64,000 nucleotides of DNA from Leptotrichia sp. HSP-536 (GTDB taxonomy: Bacteria; Fusobacteriota; Fusobacteriia; Fusobacteriales; Leptotrichiaceae), in contig NZ_CP165647.1 of NCBI RefSeq assembly GCF_041199985.1, positions 62,001 to 126,000 on the forward strand, in the 5' to 3' direction. Positions 16,973 through 30,398 of the stretch are shown in pieces (position 1 is the first letter of the stretch; each line of letters starts with the position of its first letter). The translations under genes and the position numbers were made by a program. The notes under the pieces are model-generated. The model was given only the letters and a program-made list of their open reading frames with translations. It was not told the origin of the DNA and made no database searches.

Positions 16973-17001
16973 TTGACAAATTGAATTTTTTTTTGTATAA
17001 T
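16973..17001 (+). promoter_or_regulatory. Consensus promoter of tRNA-Gln
   Basis: TTGACA at 16973-16978 and TATAAT at 16996-17001 are separated by exactly 17 bases: a perfect sigma-70 consensus, 24 bases before the tRNA. Confidence 0.85.
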
Positions 17002-17025
17002 AAATACTGTCTTAAGAAAAATTAT

Positions 17026-17100
17026 TGGGCTGTCGCCAAGCGGTAAGGCACTGGACTTTGACTCCAGCATGCAATGGTTCGAATCCATTCAGCCCAGCCA
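17026..17100 (+). tRNA. tRNA-Gln (anticodon TTG)
   Basis: The acceptor arms TGGGCTG and CAGCCCA pair fully. The anticodon stem CTGGA/TCCAG holds loop CTTTGAC with anticodon TTG. The T arm reads GGTTCGAATCC. The 3' CCA is encoded, after discriminator G. Total length is 75 bases. Confidence 0.95.
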
Positions 17101-17129
17101 TTTAAAAATAAATTTCTATAATAGATATG

Positions 17130-17154
17130 CTACTGGTTGCAGTAGTTTTTTTTT
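17130..17154 (+). terminator. Terminator of tRNA-Gln
   Basis: CTACTG/CAGTAG stem with loop GTTG, followed by nine T. Confidence 0.8.
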
Positions 17155-17303
17155 ACAAAAATTATAATTAAATAATTAGTTTCAAAATAGGAATTAAATT
17201 ATAAAAAATTAGATAGCTATCTATAAATTTTACAAAAAATAACTATTATAAAAATCTAAAATTTTTTCTACATTAAACTATAAAATTTATTAATTTTTGA
17301 CTG

Positions 17304-17332
17304 TTGAAAATTCAAAAAAAATGTGGTATACT
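17304..17332 (+). promoter_or_regulatory. Promoter of gapA
   Basis: TTGAAA at 17304-17309 and TATACT at 17327-17332, 17-base spacing, with an extended TGG before the -10 box. It gives an untranslated leader of roughly 55 bases. Confidence 0.6.
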
Positions 17333-17392
17333 CAAATTGTAAGAAACAATATATTAATTTATATATTAAAATTTTTAGGAGGTATTATTAAA

Positions 17393-18406
17393 ATGGCAGT
17401 TAAAGTAGCAATTAATGGATTTGGAAGAATCGGAAGATTAGCATTAAGATTAATGGCTGAACAAACAGATAAATTTGAAGTGGTGGCAATTAATGATTTA
17501 ACAGATGCTAAAATGTTAGCACATTTGTTCAAATATGATTCATCTCAAGGAAGATTCAACGGAACTATTGAAGTTAAAGAAGGAGCTTTCGTAGTAAATG
17601 GAAACGAAATCAAAACTTTTGCAGAAGCTAACCCTGAAAACTTACCTTGGGGAGATTTAGATGTTGATGTAGTATTGGAAGCTACAGGATTCTTTGCTAC
17701 AAAAGCTAAAGCAGAATTACACGTTAAAGCAGGAGCTAAAAAAGTAGTTATTACTGCACCTGGTGGAAATGATGTTAAAACTGTAGTTTATAATGTAAAC
17801 CATGAAATCTTAGATGGAACTGAAACAGTTATTTCAGGAGCTTCTTGTACAACTAACTGTTTAGCACCAATGGCTAAAGCATTAAATGATAACTTTGGTA
17901 TTGTAACTGGTACAATGACAACTATCCATGCTTACACTGGAGACCAAAACACTTTGGATGCGCCTCACAGAAAAGGTGATTTAAGAAGAGCAAGAGCTGC
18001 AGCTGTAAATATCGTTCCTAACTCAACAGGAGCTGCAAAAGCAATTGGATTAGTAGTACCTGAATTAAATGGAAAATTAGACGGAGCTGCTCAAAGAGTA
18101 CCTGTTCCAACTGGTTCATTAACTGAATTAGTATCTATTTTAGAGAAAAAAGTAACTGTAGAAGAAGTAAATGCAGCTATGAAAGCAGCAGCAACTGAAT
18201 CATTCGGATACACTGAAGAACAATTAGTATCTTCTGACATAGTTGGAATCCACTTTGGATCATTATTTGACGCAACTCAAACTAAAATTGTTCAAAACGG
18301 AGATACTCAATTAGTAAAAACTGTATCTTGGTATGACAACGAAATGTCTTATACAGCTCAATTAATCAGAACTTTAGGATACTTCGCAAGCAAAATTGCT
18401 AAATAA
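17393..18406 (+). CDS. gapA: Glyceraldehyde-3-phosphate dehydrogenase
   Basis: GapA oxidises and phosphorylates glyceraldehyde-3-phosphate with NAD+ in glycolysis. The 337-residue protein has the NAD-binding INGFGRIGRLALR, the active-site SGASCTTNCLAP (Cys152), the HAYTGDQNTLD and RAAAVNIVPNSTGAAKAI blocks and the WYDNEMSYTAQ end. I start at ATG 17393 after AGGAGG; the open frame runs back to 17297 but overlaps the promoter. Codon use is notably more GC-balanced and uniform than in neighbours, as expected for a very highly expressed gene. It is monocistronic, with a terminator just after it. Confidence 0.97.
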   Translation: MAVKVAINGFGRIGRLALRLMAEQTDKFEVVAINDLTDAKMLAHLFKYDSSQGRFNGTIEVKEGAFVVNGNEIKTFAEANPENLPWGDLDVDVVLEATGFFATKAKAELHVKAGAKKVVITAPGGNDVKTVVYNVNHEILDGTETVISGASCTTNCLAPMAKALNDNFGIVTGTMTTIHAYTGDQNTLDAPHRKGDLRRARAAAVNIVPNSTGAAKAIGLVVPELNGKLDGAAQRVPVPTGSLTELVSILEKKVTVEEVNAAMKAAATESFGYTEEQLVSSDIVGIHFGSLFDATQTKIVQNGDTQLVKTVSWYDNEMSYTAQLIRTLGYFASKIAK

Positions 18407-18442
18407 TTGATTTTAAACCGAAATCTTAAAAATTAACTTAGG

Positions 18443-18474
18443 AAATCGACTAGAAATGGTCGGTTTTCTTTTTT
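18443..18474 (+). terminator. Terminator of gapA
   Basis: AAATCGAC (18443-18450) pairs with GTCGGTTT (18459-18466, one G-T pair), loop of eight bases, then a T-rich run. Confidence 0.75.
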
Positions 18475-18656
18475 ATATTATAAGAAATTAATATATTTAT
18501 TTTTAAATTTCTGTTTTTTTTAAATATGTGTTATACTATAATAAAATCATTTTAAAGCTAAACTAAAAGGTTACGATTATTTTGTTTAATTATTAAATTT
18601 TTATGTATTTAAAGAGATTCAAGTATGCTTTGCAAAATTGAAAGGAAATATAGTTT

Positions 18657-18785
18657 ATGGGAAAAGGGATTGTTGTTGCAAGTTATGGAACTATACATAC
18701 TGAGACATTAAAAAAAACAATTGAAATTATAGAAAATAACGTAAAGAAAAAATATGAAAAAGTTGGAAAAAATATTATAAATTAA
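18657..18785 (+). pseudogene. cbiK: N-terminal stump of CbiK (sirohydrochlorin cobaltochelatase)
   Basis: A 42-codon open frame (ATG 18657, stop TAA 18783) encodes MGKGIVVASYGTIHTETLKK then TIEIIENNVKKKYEK. This fits the conserved N terminus of CbiK, the chelatase that inserts cobalt into the early tetrapyrrole (pattern xIVVxSFGTxxxETxxKTIxxIE). CbiK proteins are around 260-300 residues, so over 80 percent is missing, including the metal-binding histidines. An AAAGGAAA site precedes it, and it sits directly before the cupin gene, so it may still be translated as a leader-like peptide. The identification is by pattern. Confidence 0.65.
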
Positions 18786-18795
18786 GGAGAGATTT

Positions 18796-19470
18796 ATGGT
18801 TAAAATAGAAGTAGCAAAACCGATAAATTTTAATGAACTTATCACATCTAAGGAAGCCGAAGTTGTAAGCATGAGAATCTTAAACCAGCCAAATAGCTAT
18901 ATTTCTTTGTTCTCTTTAGCAAAAGATGAGGAAATAACCGCAGAAGCTATGCTTGGAAACCGTTATTATTACTGCTTTAACGGCAATGGAGAGATTTTTA
19001 TTGAAAATAATAAGAAAGTAATTTCCAATGGAGACTTTCTTGAAATCACAGCAAATCATAATTACTCTATCGAAGCAAGAGATAATTTGAAGTTAATTGA
19101 AATTGGAGAAAAGATAGGAGATGGAAATATGGAAAATAAGACATTAAAAATGCTGGAAAGTGCAAGTGCTTTTAATCTTGCTGAAGTTGTTGAATATCAG
19201 GAAGGAAAAATTGTAAGTAAAAATTTGGTAGCAAAACCAAACTTAGTAATGACAATTATGTCTTTCTGGAAAGGTGAGAGCCTTGATCCGCATAAAGCCC
19301 CTGGAGACGCATTGGTTACTGTGCTTGATGGGGAAGGTAAATATTACGTTGATGGAAAACCATTTGTTGTGAAAAAAGGTGAAAGTGCTGTTCTTCCTGC
19401 AAATATACCTCATGCTGTGGAAGCCGAAACAGAAAATTTCAAAATGTTATTAATACTTGTTAAAGAATAA
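18796..19470 (+). CDS. Double-cupin protein
   Basis: The 224-residue protein has two cupin domains. The C-terminal one has the histidine-bearing motifs (LDPHKAPGDALVTVLDGEG and VLPANIPHAVEAE) expected for metal binding. The N-terminal one keeps the barrel strands (YYYCFNGNGEIFI, ISNGDFLEI) but lacks the metal histidines, so it is probably structural. A TAAGGAGAG site precedes the ATG, 10 bases after the cbiK stump. Such proteins may bind small ligands or sugars; the substrate is not evident. Confidence 0.82.
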   Translation: MVKIEVAKPINFNELITSKEAEVVSMRILNQPNSYISLFSLAKDEEITAEAMLGNRYYYCFNGNGEIFIENNKKVISNGDFLEITANHNYSIEARDNLKLIEIGEKIGDGNMENKTLKMLESASAFNLAEVVEYQEGKIVSKNLVAKPNLVMTIMSFWKGESLDPHKAPGDALVTVLDGEGKYYVDGKPFVVKKGESAVLPANIPHAVEAETENFKMLLILVKE

Positions 19471-19619
19471 GAATTTTATCAAAAAAATTATATAAATTAG
19501 ACGTATTGGCCTCAAAAGTTTGGACAAATTTAATTCTTATTTTATAAAATTTGTGATATAATAATCTAAAATTATAACTTTACTGTTAAATTCAAAAAAT
19601 TTTAAAATTTGGAGAAAAT

Positions 19620-20345
19620 ATGGAAAATAAAAAAAACATGAAAAAGTTTTACGATACAATCGCAGAAAAATATGATTTTATTTTTTTGCTTTCAGATGTT
19701 CAGAAGAATTTTTTTCAAAAATATATTACAGGGAAAAAAGTGCTTGATGTAGGAGCTGCAACAGGTAATTTGTCAAAATTTCTGAAAAATGAAGGATATG
19801 ATGTAATTTCCATTGATATAAATGAAAAGTTGATTGAGCAGGCTAGAGAAAAAAATGTTGATGTAAAAAATTTGGATATGATGAAAATTCATGAATTGGG
19901 AAAATTCGATACAATAATAAATGTTGGAAATACATTACCGCATTTGAATAGTAAAGATGAGATTTTTTTATTTTTAAAAAAGGCTTATTCTCAGCTTGAA
20001 AATAATGGGAAACTCATTATTCAGCTAATAAATTTTTATAAGTTTTTTGAAAATCAAAAATCTGAATCTGATTTTTTGGGAAATTTACCATTGATCGAAA
20101 ATGAAAATGTGAAATTTGAGCGTTATTATTACAAAAATTCTGATAATAATGTGATTTTTAAAACTATTTTGGATGATAAATTTGAAAATGAGGAAATTTT
20201 AACAAATGTCAATTATTTTGAATTTATGAAATTTTTTGAACAGTTAGGCATGAGCAATGTAAAAATATTTGGTGGCTTTAATGAGTCTGAGTTTATTTTG
20301 GAAAAATCACAGCCGTTAATATTTGTAATTACAAAAAATAATTAA
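19620..20345 (+). CDS. Class I SAM-dependent methyltransferase
   Basis: The 241-residue protein has the Rossmann-type methyltransferase motifs in order: KKVLDVGAATGNLSKFL (motif I) at about residue 39, YDVISIDINEKLIEQAR (motif II, acidic Asp at the strand end), FDTIINVGNTLPHL (motif IV) and GKLIIQLINFYKF. The NTLPHL variant and C-terminal strands resemble small-molecule methyltransferases. The substrate cannot be read from the sequence. TTTGGAG precedes the start. It stands alone between the cupin and membrane protein genes. Confidence 0.85.
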   Translation: MENKKNMKKFYDTIAEKYDFIFLLSDVQKNFFQKYITGKKVLDVGAATGNLSKFLKNEGYDVISIDINEKLIEQAREKNVDVKNLDMMKIHELGKFDTIINVGNTLPHLNSKDEIFLFLKKAYSQLENNGKLIIQLINFYKFFENQKSESDFLGNLPLIENENVKFERYYYKNSDNNVIFKTILDDKFENEEILTNVNYFEFMKFFEQLGMSNVKIFGGFNESEFILEKSQPLIFVITKNN

Positions 20346-20509
20346 ATTTAGTTGGAAATATGTTGTAAATGTATGAATTTTTGTAAGAATTAGATAAGAT
20401 TTTAAATAAAAAAATAGAGCATACGTTCTCTTGAAACAACGTAAATAAACAATAAAGGAGAAATTTGTAATAATTACTGAATTTAATTATTATAAAGTAA
20501 AAAATAAAA

Positions 20510-21025
20510 ATGATGGGATCTTTTAAAAATTTTATAAAGGTGACTTTGATTGGAGCTCCACTTTTAAACAAAATGATTGGAATATTTCTTATATCAATGC
20601 TGCCTATAATTGAGCTTCGTGGTGCAATACCGATTGGAGCGGCTATTGGATTGCCCTGGTACTTAAATATGATTGTTTCGATTGTTGGAAATATGCTTCC
20701 TGTACCATTTATTCTGCTGTTTTCAGTAAAAGCCTTTGAATTTATGAAAAAACATAATATAATGGTAAAATTTATTGAAAAAATAGAAAATCGTGCAAAA
20801 AAACGGAGTGAAGGGCTTGCAACAGGAGAATTTATTGGTTTAATGCTGTTTGTAGCAATTCCGTTTCCAGGGACAGGTGCTTGGACAGGCGCATTAATTG
20901 CGGCGTTGCTTCAATTTAATAGAAAAAGATCATTTTTTTACATTGGATTAGGAGTCGTAATAGCTGCAGTAATAATGACTTTAGCGTCTTACGGTGTAAT
21001 AAGCCTTTTTGCACCGAAACATTAA
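20510..21025 (+). CDS. Small multidrug export-type membrane protein (PF06695-like)
   Basis: The 171-residue protein has the features of the family annotated as putative small multidrug export proteins: MLPIIELRGAIPIGAAIGLPW near residue 30, GNMLPVPFILLF, and IPFPGTGAWTGALIAALL near residue 123, with a terminal hydrophobic helix. About four membrane segments are visible. The export role is only inferred from the family name, and the actual substrate is not established. No strong ribosome site is visible at ATG 20510 or 20513. Confidence 0.82.
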   Translation: MMGSFKNFIKVTLIGAPLLNKMIGIFLISMLPIIELRGAIPIGAAIGLPWYLNMIVSIVGNMLPVPFILLFSVKAFEFMKKHNIMVKFIEKIENRAKKRSEGLATGEFIGLMLFVAIPFPGTGAWTGALIAALLQFNRKRSFFYIGLGVVIAAVIMTLASYGVISLFAPKH

Positions 21026-21100
21026 AAAAAATTAAAACGGCTGTTGAAAAATAAATGTTTTTGTGATAGAATGACTTGAAAGTTAAAAATAAATAATTAA

Positions 21101-21439
21101 GGGAATGTTTTGGTTTCGACAGGATAAAAAGATTATTATTGGCAAGTAAGCGGGAGCTTTAAAATCCAACTTAAAAATAATCGGAAACGATAATTACGCA
21201 TTAGCTGCCTAAGATAGCGGCTCATCTCTTTTGGGAACGCCATTTTTCCATTAGATGATGTCATTTTTAATGGCTTACTCAAATGTATGATTATATCATT
21301 TGGGGAAATCTTATAATCTCGCCTTTAGACTTTTGTCTGTTTAATATCTAACGGTTAAAGCGTTAAATAGACTAAACTTGTAGAAGATAGTAAGAACTTT
21401 TTATTTTGGACACGGGTTCGATTCCCGTCATTTCCACCA
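21101..21439 (+). ncRNA. ssrA: Transfer-messenger RNA (tmRNA)
   Basis: tmRNA rescues stalled ribosomes. The 5' end GGGAATG pairs with CATTTCC before the encoded ACCA at the 3' end. The tRNA-like T arm reads GGTTCGATTCC. The 5' part has the typical TTTTGGTTTCGACAGG. The tag frame runs from GGA 21183 to TAA 21210 and encodes GNDNYALAA, ending in the ALAA degron. The middle has the expected pseudoknot-like stems. A terminator follows at 21476. Confidence 0.95.
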
Positions 21440-21475
21440 AAACAGAAAATAAAAATATAATTATTAAATAACAAG

Positions 21476-21507
21476 AACGGGTTGAACAACTCGTTTTTTC
21501 TTTTTTT
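21476..21507 (+). terminator. Terminator of tmRNA
   Basis: AACGGGTTG/CAACTCGTT inverted repeat (one G-T pair) followed by a T-rich run from 21494. Confidence 0.8.
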
Positions 21508-21638
21508 AAAAATACTTTATTGAAAAAAACAAAATATTAATATATAATGGATTTATAAAAAGATTTGGAATTGAAAGGAGAGTGTAATTTTAGGTCAAAG
21601 TATTATTTTGAGAATAAAAATTACAATTTATAAATAAA

Positions 21639-23556
21639 ATGAGAAATTATGATGTAATTGTAGTTGGTGCTGGACACGCAGGAATTGAAGCGGCATTGGC
21701 ATCAGCAAGATTAGGGCTGAAAACAGCGGTTTTTACAATAACGCTTGACAATATAGGAGTTATGTCCTGTAATCCATCAGTTGGAGGACCTGCAAAAAGC
21801 CATCTGGCTAAGGAAGTTGACGCATTAGGCGGAGAAATTGGACGAAATATGGATAAAAGCTTTGTACAAATGAGAATTCTGAATACAAAAAAAGGACCAG
21901 CAGTTCGTTCGTTAACAGGCAGATAGAAAAATTTATGCAAGGGAAATGAAAAAAACAATAGAAAATCAGCAAAATTTAGATACTGTTCAGGATATTGTCA
22001 CAGAATTAATTGTTGAAGAAATTGAAATTTTAGAAGGAAATTCTAAAAGAATTGAAAAAGTTATAAAAGGGATAAGAACTAAGACTGGAATGGAGTTTTT
22101 TGCAAAAGCGGTTGTACTTGCAACAGGAACATTCTTGAGAGGGCTTTTATACATTGGAGATAAAAGGGTGAAAGGTGGAAGAATGGGAGAGTTATCAGCA
22201 GATGATTTGACAACTTCCCTGAAAGCGTTAGGATTTAAAATGGACAGATTTAAAACAGGGACACCTCCTAGACTTGATATCAGAACATTGAATCTTGAAA
22301 AATTGGAAGAACAGCCAGGAATAACAGGTGTTCCATTAAAATTTTCAATGAGAACTCCAAATAGCGAAGTTTTAGAAAAATCTCAATTATCCTGCTATTT
22401 AACACGGACAAATGAAACAACACATAAGATAATACTTGATAATCTGGACAAAGCACCAATGTATAATGGAAGTATAAGCAGTACAGGACCAAGATACTGC
22501 CCGTCAATTGAAGATAAAGTTGTAAAATTCAATGATAAAGACAGCCATCATCTATTTTTGGAGCCAGAAGGATTTGATACGGCGGAAGTCTACATAAGTG
22601 GACTTTCCACAAGTTATCCCGCTAGTTTGCAACAGAAGATAGTAAATACAATTGATGGACTCGAAAATGCCCATATAATGCGATACGGGTATGCTGTGGA
22701 ATATGATATTGTAGACCCGAGCGAACTTGACTACACTCTTGAAACTCGTAAAGTAAAAGGACTTTATCTGGCTGGGCAGCTAAATGGTACAAGCGGTTAT
22801 GAAGAGGCAGCCGCACAGGGAATTATCGCAGGAATTAATGCAGCTTTGAAGATTAAAGGACAAGAGCCGTTTGTTTTAGACAGAGAAAGTTCATACATTG
22901 GGACAATGATAGATGATTTAATAAATAAGGAATTGTTTGAACCGTATAGAATGTTTACAGCAAGATCTGAGTTCCGCCTTATTTTACGTGAAGACAACGC
23001 TGATATAAGACTTTCTGAAAAAGCTTATAAAATCGGACTTCTTGATAAAAAGTATTACGATATTGTACAGGAAAAGAAAAAAAATGTTAAGGAAACAATA
23101 GAAAATCTTGAGAATATAAAACTAGGAAGCAGTAACCAAAGGCTCATGGAAATTCTTGATAAATACAATGAAAGTCTAAAAAGCGGAACGACTTTAAAGG
23201 AAATTTTACGCCGTCCAAAAGTTACATATCAGGATATAAAATATATTGCTGAAATCATTGAAAATGTGCCAAATCTAAATTTTGACGATGAAACTGAATA
23301 TCAAATTGAAGTTCAGACAAAATATGAGGGCTACATCGCCAAAGCCATCCAAATTATGGAAAAACAGCAAAAACTTGATGATAAAAAAATTCCTAAAAAC
23401 TTTGATTATGACAGTATGAAAGGAATTACAAGAGAAGCAAAACAGAGATTAAAGGAAAATAGACCGTATAATGTAGGACAGGCATCCAGAATGTCTGGAG
23501 TAACACCAGCAGATATTTCTGTGCTGCTCATGTATTTAGATGGAGTTTTAAAATAA
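21639..23556 (+). pseudogene. mnmG: MnmG (GidA), tRNA U34 modification enzyme, frameshifted
   Basis: MnmG works with MnmE to install carboxymethylaminomethyl on U34 of tRNAs, using FAD. The first frame (21639-21926) has the FAD loop VVGAGHAGIEAALASARLG and NPSVGGPAKSHL, then ends at RSLTGR. The second frame continues from DRKIYAREMKK to 23556 with GRMGELSADDL, FKTGTPPRLD and GQLNGTSGYEEAAAQG. The family reads SLRAQADR at the junction, so about five bases are missing near 21919. The joined protein would be around 636 residues, normal. It is followed by rsmG, a common pairing. Either a sequence error or a true mutation. Confidence 0.93.
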
Positions 23557-23621
23557 ATCTAGCTATTTTAAAATCAAACTAAAGAAAACTTTTATATATT
23601 AATAAAACATAAGGAGAAAAA

Positions 23622-24344
23622 GTGGAAAATATAAACGAAGAAGCCAATTTAAGGGAATATTTCTTAAAATTGCTTTCAAAATCAGAAATTAAAGTGTCAG
23701 ACGAAAAAATTACACAAATGCTGAAATTTTTAGAACTTTTATATAACAAAAATCAAATTATGAATTTAACAGCAATTCGCGATAAAAAAGGAATGCTGGA
23801 AAAACATTTTATAGATTCCTTACTTTTAACAAAAGTTATAAATGATGATGAAAAATCTTTTATAGATGTGGGAACAGGTGCTGGATTTCCTGGGCTTGTA
23901 CTTGCCATTTATTACCCAGAGAAAAAGTATTTGTTAGTAGATTCAGTAAGGAAAAAAATAGAATTCATAAATGAAGTAATAAAAGAATTAAATTTACAGA
24001 ATGTAACCACAAGTTTTGAACGTTCAGAAGAATTAATAAAAGATAAAAGAGAAAGTTTTGATGTTGCACTTTGCCGAGGAGTAGCAAATTTGAGGATAAT
24101 ATCAGAGTATATGATTCCATTTATAAAAGTAAATAGACGCTTTTTACCGCAAAAATTAAACCTAAATGAAGTAGAAGAATCAAAAAATGCTTTAAAGATT
24201 CTAAATTCAAAAATAAACAAAACATTTGAATTTAAACTTCCAGAAAGCAAAGATACAAGAATAATATTGGAAATTATAAAACTTCAAAAAACAAATATAA
24301 AATATCCTAGAAAAGTAGGAATACCAGTAAAGAAACCTTTATAA
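23622..24344 (+). CDS. rsmG: RsmG (GidB), 16S rRNA G527 methyltransferase
   Basis: RsmG methylates N7 of G527 in 16S rRNA. The 240-residue protein has the family features: NLTAIRDKKGMLEKHFIDSLL, the SAM loop FIDVGTGAGFPGLVLAI, and DVALCRGVANLRIISEY. The C terminus ends in KYPRKVGIPVKKPL, the usual basic end (yPRxxGxPxkxP). It starts with GTG after AAGGAG. It follows mnmG by 65 bases, as in many bacteria, and precedes rRNA operon A. Confidence 0.93.
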   Translation: MENINEEANLREYFLKLLSKSEIKVSDEKITQMLKFLELLYNKNQIMNLTAIRDKKGMLEKHFIDSLLLTKVINDDEKSFIDVGTGAGFPGLVLAIYYPEKKYLLVDSVRKKIEFINEVIKELNLQNVTTSFERSEELIKDKRESFDVALCRGVANLRIISEYMIPFIKVNRRFLPQKLNLNEVEESKNALKILNSKINKTFEFKLPESKDTRIILEIIKLQKTNIKYPRKVGIPVKKPL

Positions 24345-24394
24345 CTACAAAAAACACAAATTTTAAAAAACACAAATTTTTTGAAAAAAAGTAG

Positions 24395-24576
24395 TTGACA
24401 AATAAATTTAATTATGATAATATATATCTTGTCGATACGAAAAGGTATCAAAGGACAATGATATAGGAATAGAAGAAGCAACAATGTGTAAAAGTTAAAT
24501 ATAATGTCAAGAGCTCTTATCCTTAAGATAAGATTCTCGTCAAGACAAGAGGTGGAATTAAATATATGGAAATATA
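24395..24576 (+). promoter_or_regulatory. rRNA operon A promoter and leader
   Basis: TTGACA (24395) with a TAATAT box 17 bases on (24418-24423) marks the promoter. It is repeated almost exactly at 60866 before operon B. The leader contains AGAAGAAGCA near 24472, complementary to TGCTTCTTCTTA at about 26107 after 16S: the processing stem that RNase III would cut. Confidence 0.8.
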
Positions 24577-26090
<1,514 letters not shown>

Positions 26091-26201
26091 AAGGAGTAAA
26101 TATGCACTGCTTCTTCTTATGTCTATGTTCAATATTAGGACAATGGGAAATGAATAGTAGGTAAAAGATTACAATAAACTGGAGTAAAAGTTATTCTGGA
26201 G

Positions 26202-29090
<2,889 letters not shown>

Positions 29091-29155
29091 TTAGTTAATC
29101 TTTTACTGCTACTATTTATTTCTCGTTGTCTTAACTAGACAGTTTGATTCTTGAA

Positions 29156-29269
29156 GTTTGGTGATGTTAGCAGCAGGGATACACCCGGTTACATTTCGAA
29201 CCCGGAAGTTAAGTCTGCTTGCGCCTAAAATACTTGGATTTGTCCCGGGAAAATAGGTAGTTGCCAAAC
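29156..29269 (+). rRNA. rrf: 5S ribosomal RNA
   Basis: AGTTTGG and CCAAACT form the terminal stem. The middle has the 5S landmarks ACACCCGGTTACATTTCGAACCCGG and AAGTTAAG. About 114 bases. It follows 23S by 65 bases and precedes tRNA-Asn. Confidence 0.93.
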
Positions 29270-29285
29270 TTTTTTTCTTTTGCGT

Positions 29286-29362
29286 GTCTCCGTAGCTCAG
29301 CCGGTTAGAGCATCTGACTGTTAATCAGAGGGCCGTTGGTTCGAGTCCAACCGGGGACGCCA
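29286..29362 (+). tRNA. tRNA-Asn (anticodon GTT)
   Basis: Acceptor stem GTCTCCG/CGGGGAC (one G-T pair), anticodon stem CTGAC/GTTAATCAG-type arm with GTT, T loop GTTCGAGTCC, discriminator G and encoded CCA. It closes rRNA operon A and is followed by seven T, which may help end transcription. Confidence 0.95.
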
Positions 29363-29460
29363 TTTTTTTATCATTCCTTCCTATAATTCCACTTCATAGC
29401 ATATCGCTTACAGTTAGTTATTTTTCAATCAAAAGAAATTAAAATTTTTTGTCCTTAATA

Positions 29461-30347
29461 TATAGTAAAACCTATTTAAAACTGAACTAATTTATTAAAT
29501 AAAACAGAAGTAACAGTTTCTTCTAATGTATTAAAATTATGGGCTATGTCTTTTAATTTTTTCTTTATATTAGCCCATAATTTTTCTATTGGATTTAAAT
29601 CCGGCGAATACGGCGGAAGCGGAAGAAATAATAGACAATGCTCCGTTCCCTTAATTATCTTTTCTAATATATTCTTTCTATGAAATCTCGCATTATCCAT
29701 CACTATTAGAACTTTCTTCCCTAATTTTTCAATATCTCTTAGTATATCATACTTCCTATCAGTGCATTCCCTATTTTTCCAGCAACCAGATTTATTCTTG
29801 AATATCTTAATCCTCTTTTCTTCCCTTCAATAGATATTCCCCTTTTACTCCAGCCGTATTCACGGCAGTAATATTCGTCAAAGCCTGTTTCATCAATATA
29901 GATTATTTCTCTGCCTGAACCTGCTTCTGATAATTTTTTTAAATATCTATTTACTTTTTTCTCGTCCTGCTCCCTGTATTTTGTCTGTTTTTTTTCTTGT
30001 GTATCCTAATTTTTTCAGTGCTGCTCTCACTGTCTCCTTTCCACAGCCAAAATCTTTTGCTATTTCACGGATGTATTTATCTGCATTCTTTGGATTTTTC
30101 ATATATTCATCAAGTTTTTCAGGATCAGGCATCTTAAATTTTCTTTTCCGCGTTCTTGATGAAAGATCTCCTGTTTCCTTCTTAAGTTTTATCCATCCGT
30201 ACAATGTGCTGGAACTTATCTTGAACTGAAATAATGTTTTTGTTTTTCCATTTTCGTAATAAAAATTTAAAATTCTTTTCCTATAATCTTTTTCATATGC
30301 CATAAAGTACCATATTTTTAGGTCGGTTTTCTATAAGTTTCACTATA
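29461..30347 (-). mobile_element. IS630-like insertion sequence, internally deleted
   Basis: The element is bounded by inverted repeats: TATAGTAAAACCTATTTAAAAC at 29461 (written in two parts, first 20 identical in style) and the reverse complement of GTTTTCTATAAGTTTCACTA ending at 30347. Each end carries a TA, fitting the TA target of IS630. At about 887 bases it is shorter than typical members, because the catalytic half of the transposase has lost a central part. It lies about 100 bases after tRNA-Asn of operon A. Confidence 0.8.
29476..30303 (-). pseudogene. IS630-family transposase, broken
   Basis: The N-terminal frame (29947-30303) encodes the helix-turn-helix pair (FQFKISSSTLYGWIKLKKET and IREIAKDFGCGKETVRAALK). 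Downstream, in shifted frames, come DETGFDEYYCREYGWSKRG, holding the first catalytic Asp, and then the C-terminal frame (29476-29703) with IVMDNARFHRKN and LPPYSPDLNPIEKLWA, holding the other two acidic residues. The block between the first Asp and VMDNARFH is greatly shortened and out of frame. The enzyme cannot be active as read, though its DDE landmarks identify it clearly. Confidence 0.85.
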
Positions 30348-30398
30348 ATTGCGGCATTTTACCAATTTTCTTTAAAACTAATTTCGTGTAAAAATTTT

